A stretch of DNA of 64,000 nucleotides from an uncultured Paenibacillaceae bacterium (GCA_913056365.1 CAJXLT010000002.1:372001-436000), one strand, 5' to 3'. Counted from the stretch's first letter, positions 46,007-55,454 are shown. The notes: generated by a model not told the origin, from the sequence alone. Made by a program: numbers and translations.

Positions 46007-46519
46007 CTTATATTCCCCTTCCTGTTGTTTCCTAGTATATCCTGTCTGGTAGGCTTGAGCAAACCTCACATAAATCACTGCGCCTATGAGTAACACGAGA
46101 ACTCCGAGTAACGCAGCTTGACTGGCAATTGTCCCACTCATGTAGGCGTCATCCATTATTCGATCAAGCAATACAGACCCAAATACAATGATACACACGG
46201 CAACGGCAAATACCGCAGCCGCTAGAACAGCTGCAGCAGCTGTATCCTTGGCTGCTTTCGCCAATGGGTGCCGCTTCGGCATAGACAGATCGACTAACTT
46301 CTCCGTTGCTGTATTCCATAGCTCCGCCGCTATCGTCATCACAATGGCCAGCAGCACCCAGAGCGACTCGAGCGGACCGATTCCAAGTACAAGCGAAAAA
46401 ACGACGGCCGCAATGGCCGCCGCAAAGTGAAAACGCATGTTGCGTTGTGTGGACAGGGCATAAGCTACGCCATGGAAAGCCCACCGAAAGCTGCGGGCAA
46501 AAGACTTGATCGTATTCAA
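45584..46519 (-). CDS. dgkA: Undecaprenol/diacylglycerol kinase joined to cytidine deaminase
   Basis: One open frame of 311 residues without a stop. Residues 1-121 are a DgkA/UndK lipid kinase with three membrane helices, [14 protein letters not shown] and HPLAKAAKD. Residues about 131-153 form an extra membrane helix, then a short basic-to-acidic linker; residues 172-311 are a complete cytidine deaminase. The start is TTG at 46519, overlapping the ybeY stop (TTGA). B. subtilis has the same two genes separately in this place. An in-frame ATG at 46006 has its own site, so the deaminase can also be made alone. Whether the long product is made is unknown. Confidence 0.85.
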   Translation of the reverse strand: MNTIKSFARSFRWAFHGVAYALSTQRNMRFHFAAAIAAVVFSLVLGIGPLESLWVLLAIVMTIAAELWNTATEKLVDLSMPKRHPLAKAAKDTAAAAVLAAAVFAVAVCIIVFGSVLLDRIMDDAYMSGTIASQAALLGVLVLLIGAVIYVRFAQAYQTGYTRKQQEGEYKMNAGEGRAEELLQHAREAGKRAYAPYSNFWVGAALLDQHGHIHYGCNVENSAYGPTNCAERTALFRAIADGVKAGHFQAIAVMGDTEEPITPCGTCRQVMAELCPPDMPVILGNASGKQRLTTVSDLLPGAFRLTKEEQL

Positions 46520-47037
46520 CGCACTAGCCCCGCTAGCTGCAAAATACGTTCCTGCTTATCGAACATTCGCTTCTCTTCTTGTGCATCGCCGTGATCATAA
46601 CCGAGCAAATGCAGCATGCCGTGAACGAACAAAAATCCTAATTCGCGCTCTAACGAATGTCCGTATTCCTCACTTTGCTCCAACGCCTTCGGAACAGAGA
46701 TCAAGATGTCGCCTAACAGCTCCCCGTCGTCATCGCTTGCATCGTGAATCGGATCAGCTTGTTCGACAGGTTCCAGTTCGTCATAGTTAATAGACAGGTC
46801 ATCCTCTGTCATCTCGGTCATGGCAAAGGACAACACATCTGTCGGACGGTCGATCCCGCGGTATTCCCGATTCAGCTCTTGGATGGCGGTATTGTCTACT
46901 AAGGTTAGCGACACAATGCCCGTATCCAGTTCTTCCTCACTAGCCGTACTCTGCAGCAGCTTGTCCAACAGCTGCCCCAGCTCACTCGGCAAGGAAACTT
47001 GCTCCTGTTCATTGGTCCAGTCTAGCTTCACATTCAT
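46516..47037 (-). CDS. ybeY: Endoribonuclease YbeY
   Basis: Zinc-dependent endoribonuclease acting in 16S rRNA 3'-end maturation and ribosome quality control. The 173 residues carry the UPF0054 features NREYRGIDRPTDVLSFAM near 55 and the metal motif HGMLHLLGYDHG near 136. An acidic insertion (about 85-105) is present. Translation is coupled to pgpH (4-base gap) and to dgkA (TTGA). Confidence 0.95.
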   Translation of the reverse strand: MNVKLDWTNEQEQVSLPSELGQLLDKLLQSTASEEELDTGIVSLTLVDNTAIQELNREYRGIDRPTDVLSFAMTEMTEDDLSINYDELEPVEQADPIHDASDDDGELLGDILISVPKALEQSEEYGHSLERELGFLFVHGMLHLLGYDHGDAQEEKRMFDKQERILQLAGLVR

Positions 47038-47040
47038 TCC

Positions 47041-49248
47041 TCATTCGCCTACTTTGCTTGGTTTGGGCAGCTCCGGATACTCGATCCTTGAATGGAAGAT
47101 CCCCAGTAATGATTCTTTCAAACTCCGGCCTACCGTATGCAGTTCCTTCATCGTCAAATCACATTCATTGAATTGATCATCCTCAAGCCTGTCCTTAATT
47201 ATCTTATCGACCATCACATCAATTTGCTCAATAGTCGGATTACGCAAGGAGCGCACCGCAGCTTCGACACAGTCCGCAAGGCCGACTACAGCAGCTTCCT
47301 TCGTCTGTGCCTTCGGTCCAGGATAGCGGTAATCAGCTTCCTTCACATCCTCGCCGTCTGCACCTTCCTGCTCTGCCTGCTTAACAGCTTTGTGATAGAA
47401 GTATTTCAACAATGTCGTACCATGATGCTGTTCAGCAATGTCTTGAAGCTGCTTCGGCATCTTATACTCCTTCAGCATCTCCACCCCATCGCGCGCATGC
47501 GCATGAATGATCGAGGCGCTGAGCGCCGGCTCCATATGATCATGCGGATTTTCCCGATTGCCTTGATTTTCGATAAAATAGCTCGGCCGCTTCGTCTTGC
47601 CTACATCATGGTAGAACGACCCTACCCGACAGAGCAGCCCATTCGCACCGATCGATTCAGCTGCTGCTTCCGACAGATTCCCCACCATGACACTGTGATG
47701 GTACGATCCAGGCGTCTCTGTGAGCAGCTTGCGCAGCAACGGGTGATTCGGACTGGATAGCTCCACGAGCTTCAAGGATGATAATATTCCGAAGGACACT
47801 TCAAAGAACGGTAAAAGGCCAATAACGAGAACAGCCGTCACCAATCCGCTCAATAATGCGAATATCAGAGAAGATACCACATATTCATTCTGCCCAGAGA
47901 GCAAAGTAATAGAAGATAGTGAGAAGACAGAGAACAGAGAAACAAGCAAGCCTGCCCGCAATATCGTAGAACGCTGACTCGCTTTGTGTATCGCGAATAC
48001 CGACACAAAGCAGACCGTGAGCGACACGAAGCCAAACTGGTAATCGAACAGCAGCTGACCCGGTTGTGTATTGAAGATTAGGCTAGCCATGATGCTAAAC
48101 AAAACAGAGGATAAAAAAGCAAGTGAATCGTCTAGTAAAATAGCAATAAGCATACTGCCTAGAGCAACAGGTGCTAAATAACCGATATACGGATATTCCA
48201 TACCTTGTCCGATCGAGACGATCTTCATCAAGAGTACATTAATGACATAGATGAGTGCCAGCATAAGCAGCTGAGCATTGTTATGACGAATCGGAAGCTG
48301 GCTGCGACGCACAAACAAATAAATCACTAAAATAACCAAGGAAATTAGCGCAAACAAACCGAGCTCTGGCCAATAGCTGACGCGATCCTTCAACAATTCC
48401 ATCTGGGCAAGCTTGTTATATGCCTCTTCCGTTATTGTTTCGTTCTCCTTCACGATTACGTCGCCGACATGAATGAAGATCGGTTCTACAGCAGTGCGCG
48501 CTTCTTCGCGGGCTTTCAATGTAGCTGCTTCATCATAAAATTGATTGGGCAGCACAGCGAATCTTATAATTTCCTGAACTAGCTCTCTTGCATTCGCACT
48601 TGTCAGGGATGAAGCGTTGACCATTTCCGGCACTTTGCCTCTTGCCGCAGACACATCCTTCAACCTGTCGATCGTCAATCTGGATACGATATCTCTCGAT
48701 ACACTTCGCATTTCCTGAATCGAATTTAGGGACAGACGAGGAAATTTGAAATAAATTTCCTCGGGAATGCGATACTTTTGCTCGGCAAGTCGTTGCTTCA
48801 CTTCGTTCACAAGAGCTTCATTCGTGCCAGCCTTATCGATCAGCCTGTCCAGTGTAGCTGCATACATTTGTTCGAAATAGCCTTTATAAATATCAACTTT
48901 CTCGCTGGTACTGAACTGTTCGTCCCCGTTGATCTGCTCCAGCTTCCCCAATATGGTATCCACCAATTCGAAACTTTCTGGACTAAGCGTAGTATAGACA
49001 TCCTCTACTTGGCGCACGGCTACATCCTGCGCTCTCTCAGTCGCAGCTTCGTCTGGTAATTCCTTCGTAGCGAGAATCGTGCGGTCACTGACCGCACCTG
49101 CTTCTATGTCATACGTCTCAACAATAATGTTGCCGACCAGTGTTACATACAAAAAAATACCGAGCAAAAAAAACAGTAGAAAGCGCACAGTGCCGCTGTT
49201 TTTCCAACCGGAATATTTCCATTTCCACTGCCATAATTTGCGGGCCAT
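47041..49248 (-). CDS. pgpH: 7TM-HD phosphodiesterase PgpH (c-di-AMP)
   Basis: Membrane phosphodiesterase family that hydrolyses cyclic di-AMP. The 735 residues have a TM helix (about 21-40), an extracellular 7TMR-HDED domain (40-285), seven TM helices (about 290-490) and a cytoplasmic HD domain (about 520-700) with HHSVMVGNLSEAA, FYHDVGKTKRPSYFIENQ and HARDGVEML. Part of the yqfC-yqfD-phoH-pgpH-ybeY-dgkA-cdd-era run, as in B. subtilis (yqfF). Confidence 0.95.
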   Translation of the reverse strand: MARKLWQWKWKYSGWKNSGTVRFLLFFLLGIFLYVTLVGNIIVETYDIEAGAVSDRTILATKELPDEAATERAQDVAVRQVEDVYTTLSPESFELVDTILGKLEQINGDEQFSTSEKVDIYKGYFEQMYAATLDRLIDKAGTNEALVNEVKQRLAEQKYRIPEEIYFKFPRLSLNSIQEMRSVSRDIVSRLTIDRLKDVSAARGKVPEMVNASSLTSANARELVQEIIRFAVLPNQFYDEAATLKAREEARTAVEPIFIHVGDVIVKENETITEEAYNKLAQMELLKDRVSYWPELGLFALISLVILVIYLFVRRSQLPIRHNNAQLLMLALIYVINVLLMKIVSIGQGMEYPYIGYLAPVALGSMLIAILLDDSLAFLSSVLFSIMASLIFNTQPGQLLFDYQFGFVSLTVCFVSVFAIHKASQRSTILRAGLLVSLFSVFSLSSITLLSGQNEYVVSSLIFALLSGLVTAVLVIGLLPFFEVSFGILSSLKLVELSSPNHPLLRKLLTETPGSYHHSVMVGNLSEAAAESIGANGLLCRVGSFYHDVGKTKRPSYFIENQGNRENPHDHMEPALSASIIHAHARDGVEMLKEYKMPKQLQDIAEQHHGTTLLKYFYHKAVKQAEQEGADGEDVKEADYRYPGPKAQTKEAAVVGLADCVEAAVRSLRNPTIEQIDVMVDKIIKDRLEDDQFNECDLTMKELHTVGRSLKESLLGIFHSRIEYPELPKPSKVGE

Positions 49249-49266
49249 ATGCGGTCAGTCCTCTCT

Positions 49267-50238
49267 CTACCCTTTATTTAGCGTAGATTCGTTGTAGGCC
49301 ACGATAATTTTCTGAACGAGCGAATGGCGTACAACGTCTTGTTCCGAGAATGCGATGAAGCCGATTTCGTCCACCGATCGCAGAATACGTTCAGCTTCGA
49401 TGAGTCCGGACGTTTTGCCGCGAGGCAGATCGATCTGCGTCACATCACCGGTTATAACCATCTTCGAGCCGAATCCAAGACGGGTCAGGAACATCTTCAT
49501 CTGCTCCGGTGTCGTATTCTGTGCTTCGTCCAAGATGATAAAGGAATCATCTAACGTTCTGCCGCGCATATAAGCTAGCGGTGCCACTTCAATTAGTCCG
49601 CGCTCCATCGATTTCGCCACTTGCTCCGTTCCTAGCATGTCATACAAGGCATCATACAACGGACGCAAATAAGGATCGACCTTCTCCTGCAGGTCACCGG
49701 GCAGAAATCCGAGACTTTCCCCTGCTTCCACCGCAGGACGAGTGAGAACGATACGCCGAACCTTCCCTTCCTTCAACGCAGCCACCGCCATAACAACAGC
49801 TAAGTACGTCTTCCCTGTACCAGCCGGTCCGATACCGAATACGATATCCTTCTTGCGGATCGTGGTCACATAGTGGTTCTGTCCGATCGTCTTCGGTCTA
49901 ATGACCTTGCCCTTCTGCGTTGTTGCTATATCGCCCTTGAACAGGTCTAGCAATTCATCAGCATGACCTGATTTCGCCAACTCCACAGCATATTGAATAT
50001 CGCGCTCCGACAGCTCGTACCCCATACGAACAAGCTCCAATAGTACTTGAAACAACTGTTTCAATTGTGCCGTCTCTGCTTCGGTTCCTTGAATGACAAT
50101 TTCCGCATCCCGTGTTACTACCTTGGCCTTGAACTGCTGCAGAATTAGATTGAGCAGCTTATCCTGCGGGCCAAACAATGCCATACCTTCTGCTGTGTTC
50201 TGAAGTGGAATTTTGACTAGATCTGTTTGTTCGATCAA
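49267..50238 (-). CDS. phoH: PhoH family ATPase
   Basis: Cytoplasmic NTPase with a PhoH domain, in many bacteria linked to RNA metabolism with YbeY. The 323 residues have an N-terminal KH-like region (about 20-90), Walker A GPAGTGKT near 140 and Walker B FIILDEAQN near 238, plus the arginine finger region. TTG at 50238 follows AAGGAG. Located between yqfD and pgpH. It differs from the PIN-PhoH protein at 16974, which is a separate branch. Confidence 0.95.
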   Translation of the reverse strand: MIEQTDLVKIPLQNTAEGMALFGPQDKLLNLILQQFKAKVVTRDAEIVIQGTEAETAQLKQLFQVLLELVRMGYELSERDIQYAVELAKSGHADELLDLFKGDIATTQKGKVIRPKTIGQNHYVTTIRKKDIVFGIGPAGTGKTYLAVVMAVAALKEGKVRRIVLTRPAVEAGESLGFLPGDLQEKVDPYLRPLYDALYDMLGTEQVAKSMERGLIEVAPLAYMRGRTLDDSFIILDEAQNTTPEQMKMFLTRLGFGSKMVITGDVTQIDLPRGKTSGLIEAERILRSVDEIGFIAFSEQDVVRHSLVQKIIVAYNESTLNKG

Positions 50239-50244
50239 ATGGCC

Positions 50245-51429
50245 TCATTCTCCTTGCACAATAACTTGTTCTCCCGAAATGGTTTGGTTCACTTCAAAAT
50301 GTGCTTTCATATAAACTTTACCATTCTCGGTGCGTTCATGCAAAACATTTTGCTCTTGAATGTCTGCATTCTCGCCAGCTTTCAACAATAAATCTGCACG
50401 CGCTTGCTGCAGCGCGATTTGTTTGGCTTCTTCCACAGATAACAGTGCTTCCTCCTCTTGAACCTCCAATACCTTCTCTTCCATCCAGCCTATCGGAAGT
50501 TTGAATTTACGCCAGCTCCATTTATACACCTCTTGAATCAGATCTTGCTCAGGAAACGTTGTCTCACCGTAACCTTTCACCTTCAAAGCGCGACCGCCGA
50601 ACAAGATATACTTCCGATTTGTGCTGGAGCCAGTATAGACGCGATGCTTCTGTTTCAATGGGATAGCCAACTCATATTCATACCACACTAATCCTTCTAC
50701 ACGCCCGTCTGCAACAACGATTTCCGAATGCTCCTCATCGCCAAGAATGCCAGATATTAATAGATCTCCTTTGCGAACCCTGTCATGAACCCGAACCTTA
50801 GGGAGACCGCGAACCGCATGAATATTCGTAATGACCGCATCATGCGTGGCAATGACATGACGCGGGCTCTTCAGCTTCTGTTCCTCTGGAATCGTCGATT
50901 CCACAATGTGAATCCGAACCGTCGTCCCCTTCAGCTCTACCCCTATCCAAGACGCTTCCGGCAAATCTCGAGAGAGCTGATAGGCGATTTCATCAGGTTC
51001 AGGAAGGCGCAGCTTCCACTGCAGCGGATACACACCGGCAGCATGTGCCGCTTGGATGACCTTATCCGTACTTAGTTCCTGGTTACCGCTCACGTCCACA
51101 CGCCATACTAAACTAGACAGCACGTACAATCCGAGCACAAAAAAAATGACGCCGCTAATAAACACCTTCCTTGATGATAGGCGCTCTAACTCGAACGGAA
51201 CACCGTGACGTTCTGTCACATGCACCCTACAGCCTGTCTGCTTAAGGAGCGGACGAAGCTTGTAGAAATGGGATAGCCGTATGTACAACATCAATTCATC
51301 TTCTTCCCGTTCCATCTGCCAAAACCGCATACGCGCCTGTAGCATCCTGTTGATCAATGCTTCAACATGATCACCTCGTATTGCAATTTGTATGTAACCC
51401 AACCACCATTCCAGCGATCCGGTGCGCAT
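50245..51429 (-). CDS. yqfD: Sporulation protein YqfD
   Basis: Membrane protein of the sigma-E regulon needed for efficient sporulation in B. subtilis. The 394 residues have a cytoplasmic N-terminal domain (1-90), one membrane segment (about 92-110) and a large outer part with a FtsQ-like POTRA region (GNQELSTDKVIQAAHAAGVYPLQWK) and beta-rich C-terminus. AGGGGG lies eight bases before the ATG. Follows yqfC with a 25-base gap. Confidence 0.95.
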   Translation of the reverse strand: MRTGSLEWWLGYIQIAIRGDHVEALINRMLQARMRFWQMEREEDELMLYIRLSHFYKLRPLLKQTGCRVHVTERHGVPFELERLSSRKVFISGVIFFVLGLYVLSSLVWRVDVSGNQELSTDKVIQAAHAAGVYPLQWKLRLPEPDEIAYQLSRDLPEASWIGVELKGTTVRIHIVESTIPEEQKLKSPRHVIATHDAVITNIHAVRGLPKVRVHDRVRKGDLLISGILGDEEHSEIVVADGRVEGLVWYEYELAIPLKQKHRVYTGSSTNRKYILFGGRALKVKGYGETTFPEQDLIQEVYKWSWRKFKLPIGWMEEKVLEVQEEEALLSVEEAKQIALQQARADLLLKAGENADIQEQNVLHERTENGKVYMKAHFEVNQTISGEQVIVQGE

Positions 51430-51454
51430 CGTATCAGCCCCCTACTTTCATGCA

Positions 51455-51736
51455 TTATTCTGGCAAATAGCGAATGTCTTGGATGGTCCCTTCAATGAGC
51501 ACTTCTTCTGGCAATATGGTACGTATAACAAGCTGTTCACCTGTCACCTCCATATTGCCTACACTTAATTGCAAGCGAAGCTGTGAGGAAGAGAAATGCA
51601 GCACACCTCGATGATTTTCAATATATAGTTGCATATTGCCTACCATAGTCACACGCGGGAGGTCAAAGATAACATCCTGAGGCAAATCGAGAACACTAGC
51701 GGTGAATCGTCGCAATCTCCGTTGTAAACGGTGCAT
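51455..51736 (-). CDS. yqfC: Sporulation protein YqfC
   Basis: A 93-residue soluble protein; the pattern DLPQDVIFDLPRVTMVGNMQLYIENHRGV is typical of the YqfC/YabP family. In B. subtilis it is in the sigma-E regulon with yqfD. AGGAGGG lies upstream of the ATG, and a good sigma-E-type promoter lies about 40 bases further up (51773-51801). Confidence 0.93.
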   Translation of the reverse strand: MHRLQRRLRRFTASVLDLPQDVIFDLPRVTMVGNMQLYIENHRGVLHFSSSQLRLQLSVGNMEVTGEQLVIRTILPEEVLIEGTIQDIRYLPE

Positions 51737-51772
51737 TCAGCGTGCTCCCTCCTGTCTGACATCGCTTCTATC

Positions 51773-51801
51773 ACCTTATGCGGAGCTGAGGGCAAATATG
51801 A
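51773..51801 (-). promoter_or_regulatory. Candidate sigma-E promoter of yqfC-yqfD
   Basis: Minus-strand TCATATTT (51794-51801) and CATAAGGT (51773-51780) with 13 bases between. They fit the sigma-E pattern of ATATT at -35 and CATA---T at -10. Placement and the known sigma-E control of yqfCD agree. Confidence 0.6.
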
Positions 51802-51872
51802 GGAAAAGGACATAGCCGCAACACGCCTTTCGCGCATCAATGACTACGTCCTTGAGGCCATTTGTATTGACA

Positions 51873-51915
51873 ACAAAAAAACTGTCCAGCAATCGAGAAT
51901 CCGACTGCTGAACAG
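51873..51915 (-). terminator. Terminator of the 51942 binding-protein gene
   Basis: Minus-strand stem CTGTTCAGCA/TGCTGGACAG (10 base pairs, one G-U) with a 14-base loop followed by TTTTTTT. It ends the sugar-uptake island before yqfC. Confidence 0.85.
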
Positions 51916-51941
51916 CTTAGTGTTACATGAAATTAGATCAA

Positions 51942-53522
51942 TTACTGATTAGCCTTAAAATCGTCAAACTGGCTTTGCTTCTCAGCAATAATATCGCTCA
52001 ATCCAGCTGCTTCAAGCTTCTCAATGTAGTCCGGCAGCACTTCATCCGGATTCACTGAGCCAGTATCCAATTGCGGATCATATTCCTTACGTACGTTGAC
52101 GATCTGCGCAACTTGCGTCTTCACTGGCTCCGCGTCGAATGTAAAGCCAAGACCAGGGGAAACAGTGCCGCTAGCATTGAATTCTTTATACTGTTCCCAC
52201 TTCTGTGGATCTTCTGTTTCCCACAGGTTGTTCAGGAACATGCTTCCAAGCATCCAAGCAGATCCTAATGCATAATCTGCAGTTTTCTCTGTAGGTGCCA
52301 TCATATTGTCACCATTCAGCGTATAGTGCTCACCTTCGATACCGAAGTTCAGCAGGTTGTTCAAGTACTTATCCGTATGCAACAAGTTGATGAACATCAA
52401 AGCGCGTTCTGGATTTTCGGAAGTTCTCGAAATCGCAAGCATCGAACCGGCTGTTTCGGAAGTCGCGATCGTTGCTCCTGTTACCTCAATTTGCTCCAGC
52501 TTACCTACCAGACCAGTTGCGCTCTCCGTTTCAGTATCCTTACCCGGCTTCAGAGAGGAAGGAATCATGAACACATTACCAGCTTTCATTGCGTCCTGAG
52601 CAGACAATGTAGTAGTCGTTGCATCCTGATTGATATAACCAGCTTGGAAATATTCATGCGCCAGTTGCAGGTTTTCCAAATAGCGATCAATTTCGTGACG
52701 CGGACGGACAGTCAAGCCTTCCGGATCGTCCTTCAGCAATACACCTGGGATATTCGCATCGCCAAGATAATCGAATTCAGCTAAATAGTGAACGTTGAAA
52801 TTCTCGCCATCGCGGAAGAACAACGGAATCATCTCTGGCTTCGCTTCCTTCACTTGCTGGAGAATCGGTCCCAAGTCAGCATTGGACTTGATAGAAGCCA
52901 TGTCCAATCCGAGCTCTTCGGCAATGTCAGTCCGGTAGATGTAACCAGCAGATGCTGCCAATTCCTTGTTTGCCGGAATACCGTAGTTCGTGCCGTTAAT
53001 CTTAGAGCCTGAGATGAAAGCAGGATCTAATGAATTAACGATGGATTGACCAGCTTCCGTATTCGCTAGCAAGTCGTCCAACTCAAGAAATGCGCCCTTA
53101 GAAACATTCACTGCATAGTTGCTCCATTGAGCTGTGAAATAGATGTCCATTGGCTCTTGAGAGGCGATCATCAGATTCACTTTCTCGTCCCATTGACCCC
53201 ATTCAATCGGTTGAATGTCAATTGTTGCGTTGATTTTCTCTTGCAAATACTCATTGATCTTCGCCATTACTGCGTCATGATCCTTCTGCTTCGTAGCTGG
53301 GAAGACCATCTGCAATTCGTAAGGCTCCAATTCCGGTGCTTCGCTGCTCTCTTCACCTGACCCATTGTTCCCGGATTCAGCAGCATTGTTCGAACCGTTG
53401 TTCGTACCACTGTTCGTGCCGCTGTTCCCTCCGTTATTGTTGCCGCCGCATGCCGCTAATATTAGTGACATTGTGAATACGAGCACCAGCAGCATCAACA
53501 TGCTTTTCTTGGTATTCTTCAT
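51942..53522 (-). CDS. Family 1 solute-binding lipoprotein, copy 1
   Basis: Extracellular carbohydrate-type ABC substrate-binding lipoprotein of the Paenibacillus/Bacillus LipO/YtcQ type with a DUF3502-like C-terminal region. About 526 residues: signal peptide with lipobox ILAAC (Cys about 26), low-complexity Gly/Asn/Ser linker (about 28-55) and the binding domain with PIEWGQWDEKVNLMIAS and PMDIYFTAQWSNYAV. ATG 53522 is chosen since the TTG four codons earlier overlaps the GGAGG site. First of three colinear copies; it has a possible own promoter at 53667-53696. Confidence 0.88.
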   Translation of the reverse strand: MKNTKKSMLMLLVLVFTMSLILAACGGNNNGGNSGTNSGTNNGSNNAAESGNNGSGEESSEAPELEPYELQMVFPATKQKDHDAVMAKINEYLQEKINATIDIQPIEWGQWDEKVNLMIASQEPMDIYFTAQWSNYAVNVSKGAFLELDDLLANTEAGQSIVNSLDPAFISGSKINGTNYGIPANKELAASAGYIYRTDIAEELGLDMASIKSNADLGPILQQVKEAKPEMIPLFFRDGENFNVHYLAEFDYLGDANIPGVLLKDDPEGLTVRPRHEIDRYLENLQLAHEYFQAGYINQDATTTTLSAQDAMKAGNVFMIPSSLKPGKDTETESATGLVGKLEQIEVTGATIATSETAGSMLAISRTSENPERALMFINLLHTDKYLNNLLNFGIEGEHYTLNGDNMMAPTEKTADYALGSAWMLGSMFLNNLWETEDPQKWEQYKEFNASGTVSPGLGFTFDAEPVKTQVAQIVNVRKEYDPQLDTGSVNPDEVLPDYIEKLEAAGLSDIIAEKQSQFDDFKANQ

Positions 53523-53666
53523 TGTCTTCTTCAACCTCCCCTAAATTGTAAACCTGAATATCTAATCCGTGTACTTGCACTTCTAATGTCATTCCTCTAT
53601 TTGTATGCGCTTTCCGCTCGGATTACTGCTTTATCATATACTTGAATCTTTTATTTAGCTATCTCG

Positions 53667-53696
53667 ATTATCGCTCATTTATCTCATTTGTGACAA
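53667..53696 (-). promoter_or_regulatory. Possible promoter of binding-protein copy 1
   Basis: Minus-strand TTGTCA (53691-53696) and GATAAT (53667-53672) with an 18-base spacer, about 145 bases upstream of the start. The preceding 53697-53777 segment, between copies 1 and 2, has no convincing terminator. Confidence 0.4.
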
Positions 53697-53777
53697 TTTT
53701 CATATTTATGAGAAAAGTATGGGAGTTTAGCTTGCATGGGATGGCTCCCCTACATGTCCCAATGATGCGGTTTTGAT

Positions 53778-55349
53778 TTACTTATTCGCTAAGAATTCGT
53801 CGAATTGACTCTGCTTCTCTGCAATTACTTCTTCAATTCCAGCAGCCTTCAGCTTATCGATGTAATCTGGAAGCACCTCATCTGGATCGACAGAGCCCGT
53901 ATCGAGCGCCGCATCATATTCCTTGCGTACGTTAACTAGTGTTGCTACCTGCGTCTTGACTGGCTCAGCATCGAATGTAAAGCCAAGTCCGGGAGAAGGT
54001 ACACCTTCGGAGTTAAACTGTTCAAATTTCTCCCATTTCTGCGGGTCTTCAGAGTCCCACACATAGTTCAGGAATTGGTTGCCGAGCATCCATGCTGAAC
54101 CTAGCGCATAGTTTGCTTGATTATCAGTAGGTGAAATAACCTCACCGTTACGGGAGTAGTGCACATCTTCAATACCAAAGTTGATTAAGTTATTCAAGTA
54201 TTTGTCCGTGTGAAGCAAGTGAATGAACATCATCGCACGTTCCGGATTTTCCGAAGTCGTAGAGATGGCCAGCATGGAACCTGCTGTCTCAGATGTTGCA
54301 ATTGTCTTCTCAGTCAGCTCGATCTGCTTCAGCTTGCCTACGAGACCTGCTGCACTCGCAACCTCAGCATCTTTACCCGGCTTCAATGAAGCTGTTGTCA
54401 TGAAAACATTTCCGGCTTTCAGCGCATCTTGTGCAGACAGTGTGGTGGTCGTTGCATCCTGATTAATATACCCGGCCTGGAAGTATTCACGGGCAAGATT
54501 CAGGTTATCCGTATAACGTTCCAATTCATAGCGAGGCTTCACTGTGGTGTCTTCTTGATCCTTCAAGATGACGCCAGGAACGTTAGCGTCGCCGAGGAAA
54601 TCATATTGGGCGAAATAATGAACATTGAAATTCTCCCCTTCACGGAAGAACAATGGAATCATCTCAGGCTTCGCTTCCTTGACTTGCTTCAGGATCGGGC
54701 CGAGATCTTCAGCTGATTGAATGGAATCCATATCAAGACCCAATTCCTCCGCAATATCCGTTCTGTATATAACCCCTGCGGATGCAGCAAGCTCCTTGTT
54801 CGTCGGAATGCCATAATTCTTGCCGTCAATCTTAGAGCCTTCGAGGAATGCAGGGTCAAGACTGTCAGTAATCTCTTGTCCTGCATCTGTATTCGCCAAC
54901 AGCTCGCCCAGATCCATGAATGCACCCTTAGACACATTCACCGCATAGTTGCTCCATTGTGCAGTAAAGTAAATATCCATCGGTTCACGGGAAGCGATCA
55001 TCAGATTGACCTTCTCATCCCACTGTCCCCATTCGATCGGCTGAATATCGATCGTCGCATTGATCTTCTCTGTCAAGTAAGCATTGATTTCAGCTACAAC
55101 TGCGTCATGATCCTTCTGCTTCGTAGCTGGGAACGCGAACTTCAGCTCATACGGCTCCAAATCATTAGCTGCCGGTTCTCCAGCTGTCTCGTCACTTCCA
55201 TTGCCATTGTTGCTGTTACTCTCAGCATTCGCCTCAGTATTCCCTCCGCTGCTCGCTGGTTCATTGTTGCCGCCACATGCAGCAAGCACCAATGACATCG
55301 TGAAGACCAAGACCAACAGCATCAACATGCTCTTTCTCGTCGACTTCAT
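53778..55349 (-). CDS. Family 1 solute-binding lipoprotein, copy 2
   Basis: Paralogue of the flanking binding proteins, 523 residues with lipobox VLAAC, an Asn/Gly/Ser linker of its own length and composition, and a binding domain colinear with copy 1, with long identical blocks such as NATIDIQPIEWGQWDEKVNL. GGGGAGG lies 12 bases before the ATG. The 333-base gap to copy 3 holds a terminator, a cre-like site and a 10-base palindrome. Substrate not inferable from sequence. Confidence 0.88.
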   Translation of the reverse strand: MKSTRKSMLMLLVLVFTMSLVLAACGGNNEPASSGGNTEANAESNSNNGNGSDETAGEPAANDLEPYELKFAFPATKQKDHDAVVAEINAYLTEKINATIDIQPIEWGQWDEKVNLMIASREPMDIYFTAQWSNYAVNVSKGAFMDLGELLANTDAGQEITDSLDPAFLEGSKIDGKNYGIPTNKELAASAGVIYRTDIAEELGLDMDSIQSAEDLGPILKQVKEAKPEMIPLFFREGENFNVHYFAQYDFLGDANVPGVILKDQEDTTVKPRYELERYTDNLNLAREYFQAGYINQDATTTTLSAQDALKAGNVFMTTASLKPGKDAEVASAAGLVGKLKQIELTEKTIATSETAGSMLAISTTSENPERAMMFIHLLHTDKYLNNLINFGIEDVHYSRNGEVISPTDNQANYALGSAWMLGNQFLNYVWDSEDPQKWEKFEQFNSEGVPSPGLGFTFDAEPVKTQVATLVNVRKEYDAALDTGSVDPDEVLPDYIDKLKAAGIEEVIAEKQSQFDEFLANK

Positions 55350-55444
55350 GTGATAAAGTAACCTCCCCTAGTTTTTTGTATATGCTAATCCGGCATTCGG
55401 CCGGGAATAGCTGCAAAGTTTTCAGACAGCACAAGAAAATCGTG

Positions 55445-55454
55445 AACGCGCGTT
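55445..55454. promoter_or_regulatory. Ten-base perfect palindrome upstream of copy 2
   Basis: AACGCGCGTT, about 95 bases upstream of the copy 2 start codon, downstream of a -10-like TATACA on the minus strand. GC-rich palindromes are uncommon in this A/T-rich gap, so an operator is possible. Confidence 0.25.

Noticed and set aside
53697-53777. Terminator after binding-protein copy 2
   Set aside because: The GGGAG/CTCCC pairing is short with a poor T run; not convincing.
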